From Lachnospiraceae bacterium UBA7182 (lineage in GTDB: Bacteria; Bacillota; Clostridia; Lachnospirales; Lachnospiraceae), in contig DKVI01000041.1 of NCBI GenBank assembly GCA_002491115.1, positions 50,322 through 114,321 of the forward strand: DNA of 64,000 nt. Reading direction: 5' to 3'. Both the position numbers and the translations under genes were made by a program. The notes under the pieces were generated by a model that made no database searches, was not told the DNA's origin, and was given only the letters and a program-made list of their open reading frames with translations. Shown in pieces: positions 25,722-34,932 of the stretch (within the stretch, counting starts at the first letter, position 1; each line of letters begins with the position of its first letter).

Positions 25722-27603
25722 GATTTTCTTCTGTATCTTCGGAAAAATAGATTCCGTACCAGATCAGGAAAGAATAGACGGCCCAGATTTTGCGGTTGGC
25801 GTTTCGCCGGCCGCATCCTTGTTTTTTCAGAAGTTCCTCCAGTGCTTCTTCGGAGAAGAACTTTTTCGCTGTGGGAGATAAAAACGCTTCTTTTATATGG
25901 GCGGTCCCTGTGTCTGAACAGAGGAAATTGCCCAGAGGGACGGCAAAGCCTAATTTTCTGCGGTGGGAATTGGCGGCGGGCAGATGCCGTCCGGCGGCCT
26001 TGCGGAACAGGTATTTGGAGATCTGTCCTTTTTGTTTATAACGGGCGGGCAGGCAGCGGGCTGTCTCAAATACCTTCTGGTCCAGATAAGGCACCCGGAG
26101 TTCCAGCGAGTGGGCCATACTCATGCGGTCCGCCTTTTGCAGAATATCGCCCGGCAGCCAGTGGAGCAGGTCTATGTACTGCATGCGGCTGGCTTCGTCA
26201 AGTCCTTTTGCGTCCTGGTAGTCTTCGGCAAGCAGTTCTTGAGGAGAGCGGGCCGAAGTGGGGTTTAACAGAAGCCGTTTTCGTTCTTCCACCGTGAACA
26301 GATTCGCGTTTCCGATAAACCGTTCTTCCACAGGCTTGCTTCCCCGGATCAGAAAACTGCGTCCTTTGACATCCGGCAGACGTCCTGCCAGCCCGGCCAG
26401 TTTTTTGCGGAAGGCTTCCGGGAGCTTCCGGTAAGGTTTCAGGGCGTTCGGTTCGCAGTAGATACAGTATCCGCCGAACAGTTCGTCGGCTCCCTCGCCG
26501 GACACGACGACTTTTACTTTTCTGGCTGCCTCCCTGGCAAGAAAATACAGCGCGACGGCAGAAGGGTCTCCCGAAGGCTCGTCCATATGATAGAGTACCT
26601 CGGGGACCGCTTCCCAAAACTCTTTTTCTGAAATCTTTTTTCCTGTATGTTCCAGATGCATTTTCCGGGCCAGCTCGCCCGCCAGAGGGATTTCGTTGTA
26701 TTTGCCCGGTTCGTTTCCGAACCCTACGGTAAAAGCTTTGTTTCCTGTAAACTCTGACGCTACCAGGCAGGAGTCCACGCCGCCGGAGAGGAAGGTCGCG
26801 ATTTCCACGTCTGCTGCCATATGCGCGTGTACGGATTCTTCCACCGCCCGGTCGATTTGGGAAATCCACTGTTTTTCACTGGTATATACAGGGTTTTTTG
26901 GCTTTTTCGGATGAAGAGAAGGACGAAAGTAACGGGGCAGCGTAAGGATATCGTCATCCGGTCTGTATTCCAGGAAGTGTCCTGGCAGAAGCTGATAGAT
27001 CCCTTTAAAAAAAGTCTCCTCCAGGGCGGAATACTGGAAGGATAAATATTGTTCCAGGGCTTCCGGATTCAACTGTTTTTTATAGCCGGGATGGGGCAGG
27101 ATGCCTTTGATCTCCGAAGCGAACAGAAAACAACTGTCCGTCAGGGTGTAGTAAAAAGGTTTGATCCCGAAATGGTCCCGGGCGGCGTAGAGTTTCTGTT
27201 CTTTTTCATCCCAGATGACAAAGGCGAACATGCCGCGCAGATGTTCCGGGAGCCGTTCTTTCCATTCCTCATACCCATGGAGCAGCACTTCCGAATCTCC
27301 CAGGCTTAAAAAATGGTGCCCCGCCTGGGAAAGTTCCCGTCGAAGCTCCTGATAATTATAGATTTCCCCGTTAAATACCAGTACTTTATCTCCGGTTTCG
27401 TTGGTCATAGGCTGCGTGCTGCCTGCCGGATCAATGATCGCAAGCCTTTGAAAGCCCAGCGCGGCCCGGTCGGACAGCCAGCTCTTTCCCTGATCCGGCC
27501 CCCGGTGTATCAGCGCCGCCATCATATCTTCCAGCGTCCGCTGCGTCAGATCCCTGTCTTTCCCTGTTTTTTCTCTGTTGATCCATCCACATATACCACA
27601 CAT
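25714..27603 (-). CDS. asnB: Asparagine synthetase (glutamine-hydrolysing)
   Basis: Makes asparagine from aspartate, ATP and glutamine. The 629 residues begin MCGICGWI, giving the C2 nucleophile of the class II glutaminase domain (about 1-200). The synthetase domain carries the PP-loop FLSGGVDSCLVA and SGEGADELFGGY. The start is set at the MCGI codon because the nucleophile must become N-terminal; an in-frame ATG 18 bases upstream would block that. It lies downstream of a two-component/lipoprotein operon with a 120-base gap that holds its own regulatory-looking repeats. Confidence 0.94.
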   Translation of the reverse strand: MCGICGWINREKTGKDRDLTQRTLEDMMAALIHRGPDQGKSWLSDRAALGFQRLAIIDPAGSTQPMTNETGDKVLVFNGEIYNYQELRRELSQAGHHFLSLGDSEVLLHGYEEWKERLPEHLRGMFAFVIWDEKEQKLYAARDHFGIKPFYYTLTDSCFLFASEIKGILPHPGYKKQLNPEALEQYLSFQYSALEETFFKGIYQLLPGHFLEYRPDDDILTLPRYFRPSLHPKKPKNPVYTSEKQWISQIDRAVEESVHAHMAADVEIATFLSGGVDSCLVASEFTGNKAFTVGFGNEPGKYNEIPLAGELARKMHLEHTGKKISEKEFWEAVPEVLYHMDEPSGDPSAVALYFLAREAARKVKVVVSGEGADELFGGYCIYCEPNALKPYRKLPEAFRKKLAGLAGRLPDVKGRSFLIRGSKPVEERFIGNANLFTVEERKRLLLNPTSARSPQELLAEDYQDAKGLDEASRMQYIDLLHWLPGDILQKADRMSMAHSLELRVPYLDQKVFETARCLPARYKQKGQISKYLFRKAAGRHLPAANSHRRKLGFAVPLGNFLCSDTGTAHIKEAFLSPTAKKFFSEEALEELLKKQGCGRRNANRKIWAVYSFLIWYGIYFSEDTEENPT

Positions 27604-27647
27604 GTTCTTTTCACTCCGCATTTGTATTTTGATATTTTATGGATGTA

Positions 27648-27700
27648 TCATAACAGAGGGGTATTTCCTCTTTTTCGCCGGATTGTTTCAGGATTGTTTC
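27648..27700 (-). promoter_or_regulatory. Putative activator-type promoter region of asnB
   Basis: On the minus strand, TATGAT (plus 27648-27653) is a fair -10, but the position 17 bases upstream has no -35. Immediately further upstream, GAAACAATCC occurs twice with an 11-base period (plus 27691-27700 and 27680-27689). One-turn direct repeats beside a poor -35 are typical of OmpR/PhoB-type activator sites. The identity of the regulator is unknown. Confidence 0.4.
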
Positions 27701-27723
27701 CGACTGTAAATTTTCTTTTACAT

Positions 27724-29133
27724 TTACAGCTCCAGGATTACGCATTGCCGCCTCTTAAGGGTGCCGTCCCCGGAGGTTTCCACAAGAATGCGCCGGGTTG
27801 TCTCATCATATTCCATGCGGATGACGTTTCTGAGATCTTTGTACAGCAGCCGTTCACTTTCATCTTCTGCGGAATACAGATACAGATCTACAGACGAAAT
27901 ATCCCATTCTTTTTGCAGCGTAAAAGGGTCCGGGTTCGTCAGGTTCACAGTTGCTTTTATATTATAAGCATTGGCGTCCTGGGTACACAAAAGCAGGCAA
28001 TCGCCGGAGTCAAGGCGTAGAAAATCCAGGACGGCATGGGAAAAATCTGTCTTTATTCCCGAAGTGCCGTGTGTCAGATCGGTACTCCACATCCGGGAAA
28101 CGTCGTACAGATAGTAGACATGATTGGATTTTACATCCAGCGCGTACCGAAAATACGGCATACTCTCCGGTGTTCCGTACAGATAATAGGAATTTTCCGT
28201 GTAAGCCAGTTCGGGGTCGTCCGGCGGAAGACTATAGGACTCAATGGCAAGGACTGATTTGTCATATTCCTGGATAACAGTTAAAAGTCCCGCCTGGCCG
28301 GACCGGTCGAAAAGCCCGGTTTCCCAGATCAGTTGGGAAGCAGCCTCCACAATGGGCAATGTATCGTCCGGCGGATAGAAGCTTGAAAATTCGTCGATAG
28401 AGACAAAGGATTCTTCCCCCTCATCCAATCGGTCTTTCCGACAGTCGTAGAGCAGGATCAGTTTCTGGTGAAGGCTGCCTGTTGTATCAAAGGAAACCCA
28501 TCGGCCGCTGGGGGAGAAAGCGCCTTTTGCTTCCCCCTCTTTCGGAGGCGCTCCCTGGTACAGTGTGTAAGGGGTCTGTGTTTCAAAGTCATAAAACCAG
28601 ACAAAGTAATTGTCCCAGGATTCCGCTCTGGCATAGACCAGCATCTTTTTCCCGTCAGGAGAAAGCAGCATCTTTTCGATTTCGTACAGAAGATCTTCCC
28701 CTGCGTCGGCTTCTCCTTCTTCAGACGCTTCATAAGGGGACCACAGACGCCAGAATATGGGATGGAGCACTTTCTGAGGTTCTTCCCAGGGCGTTTTGGA
28801 CTGACCGGAAGTATCATAAAAACCATATCGATAATCCACCTGCCGAAGCAGGGGCATCTGTCCGTCTGTATTCTCTTCGTTGGCGATGACAGAGACCTCA
28901 TGTTCGCCGCAGCCTTTTAACGAAGCGCTCTGGTCCAGGGCAGGGCTGGTTTCGTAAGAATAGGTATAGATCTTTTTTACGGTGAAATCTTCTCCTGTGG
29001 CCGGATCTTCCGACTCTGGGTCCAGCGTATAGAGGTCCGGCAAAAGCAGCGTCTTTTCCCTGGGCGCGCATCCTGTAAGGGAACATACAGACAGAATGAC
29101 CAAAAGTGCGGGTATGAGACATTTTCTGTTCAT
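27724..29133 (-). CDS. Lipoprotein with TolB-like beta-propeller motifs, two-component operon
   Basis: A 469-residue predicted lipoprotein: basic start, hydrophobic segment and lipobox LTGC (cysteine about residue 22). The body contains TolB/WD40-like blade signatures such as LLSPDGKKMLVYA and FSPSGRWVSF, so a periplasm-facing beta-propeller is likely. The family is not otherwise recognised. GGAGG precedes the ATG at 29133, which overlaps the kinase stop by four bases. Coupling to the kinase suggests it acts in signal detection, as YycH/YycI-like or other accessory lipoproteins do. That role is inference. Confidence 0.7.
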   Translation of the reverse strand: MNRKCLIPALLVILSVCSLTGCAPREKTLLLPDLYTLDPESEDPATGEDFTVKKIYTYSYETSPALDQSASLKGCGEHEVSVIANEENTDGQMPLLRQVDYRYGFYDTSGQSKTPWEEPQKVLHPIFWRLWSPYEASEEGEADAGEDLLYEIEKMLLSPDGKKMLVYARAESWDNYFVWFYDFETQTPYTLYQGAPPKEGEAKGAFSPSGRWVSFDTTGSLHQKLILLYDCRKDRLDEGEESFVSIDEFSSFYPPDDTLPIVEAASQLIWETGLFDRSGQAGLLTVIQEYDKSVLAIESYSLPPDDPELAYTENSYYLYGTPESMPYFRYALDVKSNHVYYLYDVSRMWSTDLTHGTSGIKTDFSHAVLDFLRLDSGDCLLLCTQDANAYNIKATVNLTNPDPFTLQKEWDISSVDLYLYSAEDESERLLYKDLRNVIRMEYDETTRRILVETSGDGTLKRRQCVILEL

Positions 29134-30632
29134 GCTTTTTCCTCCCATGCTTTCAGACAGATATAAAAGAGGGTACTTTCTCCCGGCTTACTCTTTACGC
29201 CGATGGACCCGCCGTGCTCGTCCATGATTTTTTTGCAGATGGAAAGGCCCAGCCCTGAACTTCCCTGTTCCCGGGAACAGGCTTTGTCCACCCGGTAGAA
29301 GGGTTCAAAGATCTTCTCCTGATCTTCCATATTTAAACCTTTTCCCTGGTTTCTGACGCCCAGAAGCACGGAATCGCCTTTTTGAAGGCCGAAGATATGG
29401 ATGACCGTCCGGCTGTCGCCGTATTTGATTGCGTTGTCGGTCAGGTTTACAAGTACCTGGCGCAATCGTTCTTCCACGCCCAGGACCATCAGTTTTTCGG
29501 GAAAGTCTGCCCGGATCTGCATCTGATAACGCCTTGCCTTGACTTCCAGCGCCTGGGCCACGCTTGCGCCGGTCCGGCTTAAGTTCACGGGTTCTTTTAC
29601 CATATAGGCGCTTTTGTCGGACATTTCCAGAAGCTGCAGTACCATCTGGTGCATTCTGGTACTTTCCTCCAGGATGTGGTGCAGTCCTTTTTCGGTAAGC
29701 TGCCGGTCGTTTGCCTGGTCCGCCTCCATGAGCTGGGCATAGCCCTGGATGGTGGTTAAAGGCGTCTTCAGTTCATGGGTCATGTTGTTGTAAAATTCCT
29801 GGCGGCTGCCCAGAAGGCCGATGATGCGCTCTTTGTCTTCCTGCATGTTTTTGAACTGGGAACCGATCATTTCCAGCATGACGCTGAAATTTCTTGACAG
29901 TTCTCCGATTTCATCTTTGCGCCGGGAGTCCGCCAGCTGCGCCAGTGTCTGCATATTGATCTGTTCTCTGGAAAGGTCGTCCACGACCTGTCTTGAGATT
30001 TTGGTGAGTTTCTGGACGGGGGAGAGAAGGCGTCCTGTCAGAAAGGCCAGCAGCAAAAAGGTCATGATAAATACGGATGCCGCCATCTGGCAAGCCAGAC
30101 GTTCGGTCTGCATACGCTGGATAAAAAGTGAGGAGGCGTCCACCTGGTAACGAATGATGCCGATGGTCTTTTCTTCTATGACTACAGGCATGGAGAAATA
30201 GACCAGCATGGTATCGGAGGCAGGATAGGTCATCGTGAAAGCGGCTTCTCCTTCCAGGGCATGCATAAGATCTTCGTCCGGCGCGTCCTTTGGCATCTGC
30301 ATGCTGCCGTCCAGATATTCGCCTTTCTGGTCCAGTACGCTTAATCCCGTGCCGCCGATGACCTTTAATTCCCGGGCGATATCCCCGGCGATGCGGCGGT
30401 AGCTTTCTTCGTCGTTGTTGGCTCCGTTCAGCATGAGAAGCTGCCGGATATAGATACCGGAATTTTCCCGGATGCCCTGAAGTTCCCGCATGATCTGGTC
30501 TTCCTGGTTCCGGGCAAGCCTTGTATGGATGCCGCCGTAGAGGAGGCAGCCGCCTGCCAGGAACACTGAGAGAAGTCCCGCCGCCATCTGCCGCCAGATA
30601 CCGAAACGGTAAGGTTCTTTTTTAAGGAACAT
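29130..30632 (-). CDS. Sensor histidine kinase (HAMP-containing)
   Basis: A 500-residue membrane kinase. TM1 spans about 15-35 and TM2 about 181-199, enclosing an extracytoplasmic sensor region of roughly 145 residues. HAMP follows (about 200-260), then a HisKA domain with H286 in MTHELKTPLTTIQGY, then an HATPase domain with NLTDNAIKYGD (N box) and GSSGLGLSICKKIM (G2 box). It overlaps the response regulator by 11 bases and the lipoprotein by four. Signal and targets are not evident. Confidence 0.92.
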   Translation of the reverse strand: MFLKKEPYRFGIWRQMAAGLLSVFLAGGCLLYGGIHTRLARNQEDQIMRELQGIRENSGIYIRQLLMLNGANNDEESYRRIAGDIARELKVIGGTGLSVLDQKGEYLDGSMQMPKDAPDEDLMHALEGEAAFTMTYPASDTMLVYFSMPVVIEEKTIGIIRYQVDASSLFIQRMQTERLACQMAASVFIMTFLLLAFLTGRLLSPVQKLTKISRQVVDDLSREQINMQTLAQLADSRRKDEIGELSRNFSVMLEMIGSQFKNMQEDKERIIGLLGSRQEFYNNMTHELKTPLTTIQGYAQLMEADQANDRQLTEKGLHHILEESTRMHQMVLQLLEMSDKSAYMVKEPVNLSRTGASVAQALEVKARRYQMQIRADFPEKLMVLGVEERLRQVLVNLTDNAIKYGDSRTVIHIFGLQKGDSVLLGVRNQGKGLNMEDQEKIFEPFYRVDKACSREQGSSGLGLSICKKIMDEHGGSIGVKSKPGESTLFYICLKAWEEKA

Positions 30633-31299
30633 ATTTATACCCCACGCCGAAGATGGTCACCAGGGCGTTTTCAAGCCCTGTTTTTTTGCGGACCCGCTGT
30701 ACATGGATGTCCACGGTTCTTGTATCTCCCGCAAAGTCGTAGCCCCATATGCGGTCCAGAAGGATGGTGCGGGTGAACACCTGGCGGGGATGCTTTAAGA
30801 AAAAGACCAATAGTTCATATTCTTTCGGAGTCAGATTTAAAAGTTTTCCGTGGCTGTAGACACTGTGTTCCCGTTCCACGACGGTTAAATGTCCGCAGAC
30901 CATCTGGCCGGACTCGGTAATCCCTTCGGCTTTATCGAACCTGCGCAGGATCGTCCGTACCCGGGCGATCACTTCCCGAAGATCAAAAGGTTTGGTGATA
31001 TAGTCGTCGGCGCCGGACTCCAGACCATAGAGCTTGTCCTCCACATTGCCCCGGGCCGTCAGCATAAGGATCGGCATGGTATACTGTTCGGCCAGCATCC
31101 GGCATATGTCCACGCCGCTGATATCCGGCAGCATCCAGTCCAGAAGCACCACGTCCGGCTGTTCCCGGCAGGCCAGTTCAAAGCCTTCCCCGCCCGTACA
31201 GGCGCAGCGAACCAGGAACCCTTCCTTCTCAAACCCGTATTTTAAAATATCCGCAATCGGTTTCTCATCTTCAATAATCAGTATTTTTCTGTCTTTCAT
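30622..31299 (-). CDS. OmpR/PhoB-family response regulator
   Basis: A 225-residue regulator with receiver domain (DE at 11-12, phospho-acceptor D54 in VLLDWMLPD, conserved T and K in MLTARG and TKPFDL) and a winged-helix output domain ending RTVDIHVQRVRKKTG. It is the first gene of the regulator-kinase-lipoprotein operon. Two direct repeats overlapping its own -35 region suggest autoregulation. Confidence 0.93.
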   Translation of the reverse strand: MKDRKILIIEDEKPIADILKYGFEKEGFLVRCACTGGEGFELACREQPDVVLLDWMLPDISGVDICRMLAEQYTMPILMLTARGNVEDKLYGLESGADDYITKPFDLREVIARVRTILRRFDKAEGITESGQMVCGHLTVVEREHSVYSHGKLLNLTPKEYELLVFFLKHPRQVFTRTILLDRIWGYDFAGDTRTVDIHVQRVRKKTGLENALVTIFGVGYKYVP

Positions 31300-31341
31300 G
31301 GAAAATTCCTCGTTGTGTATGATTTATTTATTTACCAGACA

Positions 31342-31381
31342 AGTATAACTTAAACGTATCGGAAATGTAAATAAAATGTAA
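31342..31381 (-). promoter_or_regulatory. Promoter and direct repeats upstream of the response regulator
   Basis: On the minus strand, TTTACA (plus 31366-31371), an 18-base spacer and TATACT (plus 31342-31347). TTACATTT is repeated with an 11-base period (plus 31374-31381 and 31363-31370), overlapping the -35. This is the geometry of OmpR-family binding sites and fits autoregulation. Confidence 0.5.
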
Positions 31382-31416
31382 CGGAAGATTTGCCGTCAGG
31401 CAGAGCAAATTCCCTA

Positions 31417-31445
31417 TTGCACAATTGCCTGGGATAGGATATACT
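31417..31445 (+). promoter_or_regulatory. Sigma-A promoter of nrdD
   Basis: TTGCAC (31417-31422), a 17-base spacer and TATACT (31440-31445). NrdR-type boxes lie directly downstream, where they would block initiation. Confidence 0.65.
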
Positions 31446-31448
31446 TAT

Positions 31449-31490
31449 TATCAATATTTGGCGTGCGTTTGCCAGATAAACACAATATAT
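31449..31490 (+). promoter_or_regulatory. Tandem NrdR boxes upstream of nrdD
   Basis: ACACAATATAT (31480-31490) matches the NrdR consensus ACACWATATWT at every position. TATCAATATTT (31449-31459) matches at eight of eleven. The two start 31 bases apart, three helical turns, which is the known arrangement for the ribonucleotide reductase repressor NrdR. Confidence 0.75.
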
Positions 31491-31505
31491 AGGGGTGAAT
31501 CAGTA

Positions 31506-33638
31506 GTGCATGTAGTTAAGAAAGATGGCACAAAAGAGACGTTTAATGTGGAGAAAATCGTCAATGCGGTCAACAAGTCTGCGGCCCGTATCCTGTATAC
31601 GTTTACAGAGGACGAGATCCGCTTTATCTGTGAGTTTGCGCAGAAAAAGGCGGAATCTCTGGGCAAAGAAGGGATCGACATCCAGGATATGCACAATATC
31701 GTGGAGGGCGCGCTGGACCAGGTGAATCCGGCGGTGGCAAAGAGCTACCGGGATTACCGCAATTACAAAAAAGATTTTGTCCATATGATGGATGACGTGT
31801 ATACCAAAAGCCAGTCCATCCGTTACATCGGGGATAAAAGCAATGCGAACACAGACAGTGCCCTGGTGGCGACGAAGCGCAGTCTGATTTTTAACGAACT
31901 GAATAAAGAACTGTACCGGAAATTTTTCATGAACCGCAACGAACTGCAGGCCTGCCGGGACGGATATATCTACATCCACGACCAGTCGGCACGTTTAGAC
32001 ACCATGAACTGTTGCCTGTTTGATATCGGCAGCGTGTTAAGCGGCGGTTTTGAGATGGGCAATGTATGGTACAATGAGCCGAAGACGCTGGATACCGCCT
32101 TTGATGTCATGGGCGATATCATTTTAAGCACGGCGGCCCAGCAGTACGGCGGCTTTACGGTTCCGGAAGTGGACAAGGTGCTGGCGCCTTACGCCCAGAA
32201 AAGCTATCGGAAACATTACGAAGAATTTCTCTCTTACACAGACCCTTCCTGGGAGGGAGCCAGGGAAAAGGCAGAAACTTATGCCATGAACAAAGTGCGA
32301 AGAGAATACGACCAGGGCTGGCAGGGGATCGAATATAAGTTAAATACCGTTGGTTCTTCCAGAGGGGATTATCCTTTTGTGACAGTGACTATGGGGCTTG
32401 GCACGGAACTTTTTGAGAAAATGTGCAATATTTCCCTTCTCAAAGTCCATCAGGAAGGCCAGGGAAAGCCCGGTAATAAAAAGCCCGTTCTGTTCCCGAA
32501 GATTGTATTTTTGTATGACGAAGCAATCCATGGCCCGGGCTGTGTCTGCGAGGACGTGTTTGAGGCGGGGATTGACTGCTCGTCCAGGACCATGTATCCG
32601 GACTGGCTGTCCTTGAGCGGGGAAGGATACATCTCCGAAATGTACAAAAAATACAAAAGGGTCATCAGTCCCATGGGATGCCGCGCTTTTTTAAGCCCCT
32701 GGTATGAAAGAGGCGGCATGCAGCCTGCCGACGAGGAGGACAGGCCCGTCTTTGTGGGAAGATTCAATATCGGGGCAGTCAGCCTGCATCTGCCCATGAT
32801 CCTGGCGCAGTCCCGCTCGGAAAACCGGGATTTCTATGAAGTGCTGGATTACTATCTGGAGATGATCAGAAATCTTCATATCCGTACCTACGATTATTTG
32901 GGAGAGATGCGGGCTTCTACCAATCCGCTGGCTTACTGTGAAGGCGGTTTTTACGGAGGGCATTTAGATCCTCACGATAAGATCAAGCCTCTTTTAAAAC
33001 CCATGACCGCGTCTTTTGGTATTACGGCGCTGAACGAGCTGCAGGAACTGTACAATGGAAAATCCATCCGGGAGGACGGGCAGTTCGCTCTGGAAGTCAT
33101 GCAGTATATTAACAGGAAGATCAACCAGTACAAAGAAGAAGACGGTCATCTCTACGCCATTTACGGAACGCCTGCAGAAAGCCTGTGCGGCCTGCAGATC
33201 GAGCAGTTCCGTAAAAAATACGGCATTGTGGAAAATGTTTCCGACAGGCCGTATGTAAGCAACAGTTTTCACTGTCATGTGACGGAAGACATGACGCCCA
33301 TTGAGAAGCAGGACAAAGAAGGCCGTTTCTGGGAGCTGTGCAACGGCGGTAAGATCCAGTATGTGCGTTATCCTGTGGGCTATAATAAAGAGGCGGTCCG
33401 CACGCTGGTCAGAAGGGCTATGAAGAAAGGATTTTACGAAGGCGTGAACCTGTCTTTGGCCTACTGTGACGACTGCGGGCACCAGGAACTGGACATGGAT
33501 ATCTGCCCCCGGTGCGGAAGCAAAAACCTGACCAAAATTGACAGAATGAACGGTTACTTGTCCTATTCCAGGGTCAAAGGGGACACGCGGCTGAACGCGG
33601 CGAAGATGGCGGAGATTGAGGAAAGGGTTTCCATGTAA
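31506..33638 (+). CDS. nrdD: Anaerobic ribonucleoside-triphosphate reductase NrdD
   Basis: The class III, oxygen-sensitive ribonucleotide reductase. The 710 residues open with an ATP-cone (HVVKKDGTKETFNVEKIV). The C-terminus has a zinc ribbon (CDDCGHQ...CPRCGSKN) and the glycyl-radical loop segment RMNGYLSYSRVKGDTRLN. AGGGGTG with eight-base spacing selects the GTG at 31506; a longer open frame to 31425 crosses the NrdR boxes and is not real. The activase NrdG, needed to form the radical, is not adjacent. Confidence 0.93.
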   Translation: MHVVKKDGTKETFNVEKIVNAVNKSAARILYTFTEDEIRFICEFAQKKAESLGKEGIDIQDMHNIVEGALDQVNPAVAKSYRDYRNYKKDFVHMMDDVYTKSQSIRYIGDKSNANTDSALVATKRSLIFNELNKELYRKFFMNRNELQACRDGYIYIHDQSARLDTMNCCLFDIGSVLSGGFEMGNVWYNEPKTLDTAFDVMGDIILSTAAQQYGGFTVPEVDKVLAPYAQKSYRKHYEEFLSYTDPSWEGAREKAETYAMNKVRREYDQGWQGIEYKLNTVGSSRGDYPFVTVTMGLGTELFEKMCNISLLKVHQEGQGKPGNKKPVLFPKIVFLYDEAIHGPGCVCEDVFEAGIDCSSRTMYPDWLSLSGEGYISEMYKKYKRVISPMGCRAFLSPWYERGGMQPADEEDRPVFVGRFNIGAVSLHLPMILAQSRSENRDFYEVLDYYLEMIRNLHIRTYDYLGEMRASTNPLAYCEGGFYGGHLDPHDKIKPLLKPMTASFGITALNELQELYNGKSIREDGQFALEVMQYINRKINQYKEEDGHLYAIYGTPAESLCGLQIEQFRKKYGIVENVSDRPYVSNSFHCHVTEDMTPIEKQDKEGRFWELCNGGKIQYVRYPVGYNKEAVRTLVRRAMKKGFYEGVNLSLAYCDDCGHQELDMDICPRCGSKNLTKIDRMNGYLSYSRVKGDTRLNAAKMAEIEERVSM

Positions 33639-33727
33639 TAAAATTGGTAAAATTGCATAAAAATACAGGGAATTTATCCGCGAATATTGGTAATATATGT
33701 GAAAAAAGACGAAATGTAACTTCAAAA

Positions 33728-33756
33728 TTGCATTTTTCTTAAGAAAATTGTATAAT
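33728..33756 (+). promoter_or_regulatory. Sigma-A promoter of glgC-glgD
   Basis: TTGCAT (33728-33733), a 17-base spacer and TATAAT (33751-33756), 33 bases before the glgC ATG. Confidence 0.75.
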
Positions 33757-33789
33757 TAGTCTATGATAAATGAAAGAGAGGACCTTTCT

Positions 33790-34926
33790 ATGAAACAAAA
33801 TAATATGTTGGCAATGATTCTGGCCGGCGGACGCGGTTCCCGGCTGCATGATCTGACCAATAAGGTGGCAAAACCGGCTGTTTCATATGGTGGAAAGTAC
33901 AAAATTATTGACTTCCCCTTAAGTAACTGTGCGAACAGCGGAATTGACGTTGTCGGCGTGTTGACGCAGTATGAATCGGTTCTGTTGAACAGCTATGTGG
34001 CAGGCGGCGGCAGATGGGGTCTGGACGCCCGTGACAGCGGTGTGTTTGTGCTTCCTCCCCGGGAAAAAGCGGACGCGAATCTGGACGTCTACAGAGGTAC
34101 GGCGGACGCAATTTCACAGAACATTGATTTTGTGGATAACTACGATCCGGAGTATATGCTGATCCTTTCCGGAGACCACATCTACAAGATGAACTATGCC
34201 AAGATGCTCCAGAGTCATAAGGAGAATAAGGCGGACGCTACCATCGCGGTGATCGAAGTCCCCATGAAAGAGGCAAGCCGTTTCGGTATTATGAACACGG
34301 ACCCGGAGACGGGAAGGATCGTGGAGTTTGAGGAGAAGCCGGCACAACCCAAGAGTAATCTCGCATCTATGGGAATCTATATATTTAACTGGAAGCTGCT
34401 TCGTAAGATGCTGCTTGCAGATATGAAAAACGAAGAATCCAGCCATGATTTCGGTAAAGACATCATTCCGGCTCTTCTGAATGATGACAAGAGGCTGTTC
34501 GCATATAAATTCAAAGGTTACTGGAAAGACGTAGGAACCATCGATTCCCTCTGGGAAGCGAACATGGACCTTCTGGACAAGAAGAACGGACTGGATCTGG
34601 ATGACCGTACCTGGAAGATATATACGGAGGATAAACCGTCGCTTCCGCAGTACATTTCTTCTGAGGCAGATGTAAAACATGCATTTATCACCCAGGGATG
34701 TATTGTAGAGGGTGAGGTAAAGAACTCTGTATTGTTTACCGGCGCGAAAGTCGGTGCAGGCGCCAAAGTCATTGACAGCGTTCTGATGCCGGATGTGGTG
34801 GTGGAAGACGGCGCCGTCGTTCAGAGAGCTCTGGTGGCGGACGGAGTGAAGATTGGAAGCGGCGCATCGGTCGGAAGCGCTGACAGTGAACATATCGAGC
34901 TTGTAGCGAAAAATGTAAAGGGGTAA
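33790..34926 (+). CDS. glgC: Glucose-1-phosphate adenylyltransferase catalytic subunit GlgC
   Basis: Makes ADP-glucose for glycogen synthesis. The 378 residues start with the nucleotidyltransferase signature ILAGGRGSRLHDLT and KPAVSYGGKYKIIDFPLSN. SGDHIYKMNY gives the catalytic aspartate, FEEKPAQPKSN and KDVGTIDSLWEANMDLL follow, and a C-terminal left-handed beta-helix ends the chain. The ATG at 33790 (MKQNNM) follows AGAGAGGACC; an in-frame ATG 27 bases upstream lies too close to the -10. It pairs with glgD six bases downstream. Confidence 0.95.
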   Translation: MKQNNMLAMILAGGRGSRLHDLTNKVAKPAVSYGGKYKIIDFPLSNCANSGIDVVGVLTQYESVLLNSYVAGGGRWGLDARDSGVFVLPPREKADANLDVYRGTADAISQNIDFVDNYDPEYMLILSGDHIYKMNYAKMLQSHKENKADATIAVIEVPMKEASRFGIMNTDPETGRIVEFEEKPAQPKSNLASMGIYIFNWKLLRKMLLADMKNEESSHDFGKDIIPALLNDDKRLFAYKFKGYWKDVGTIDSLWEANMDLLDKKNGLDLDDRTWKIYTEDKPSLPQYISSEADVKHAFITQGCIVEGEVKNSVLFTGAKVGAGAKVIDSVLMPDVVVEDGAVVQRALVADGVKIGSGASVGSADSEHIELVAKNVKG

Positions 34927-34932
34927 AATCAT

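Noticed and set aside
31425..31505. A longer NrdD N-terminus.
   Set aside because: The extension would be translated from sequence containing the promoter -10 and both NrdR boxes; the GTG at 31506 has a proper ribosome-binding site.
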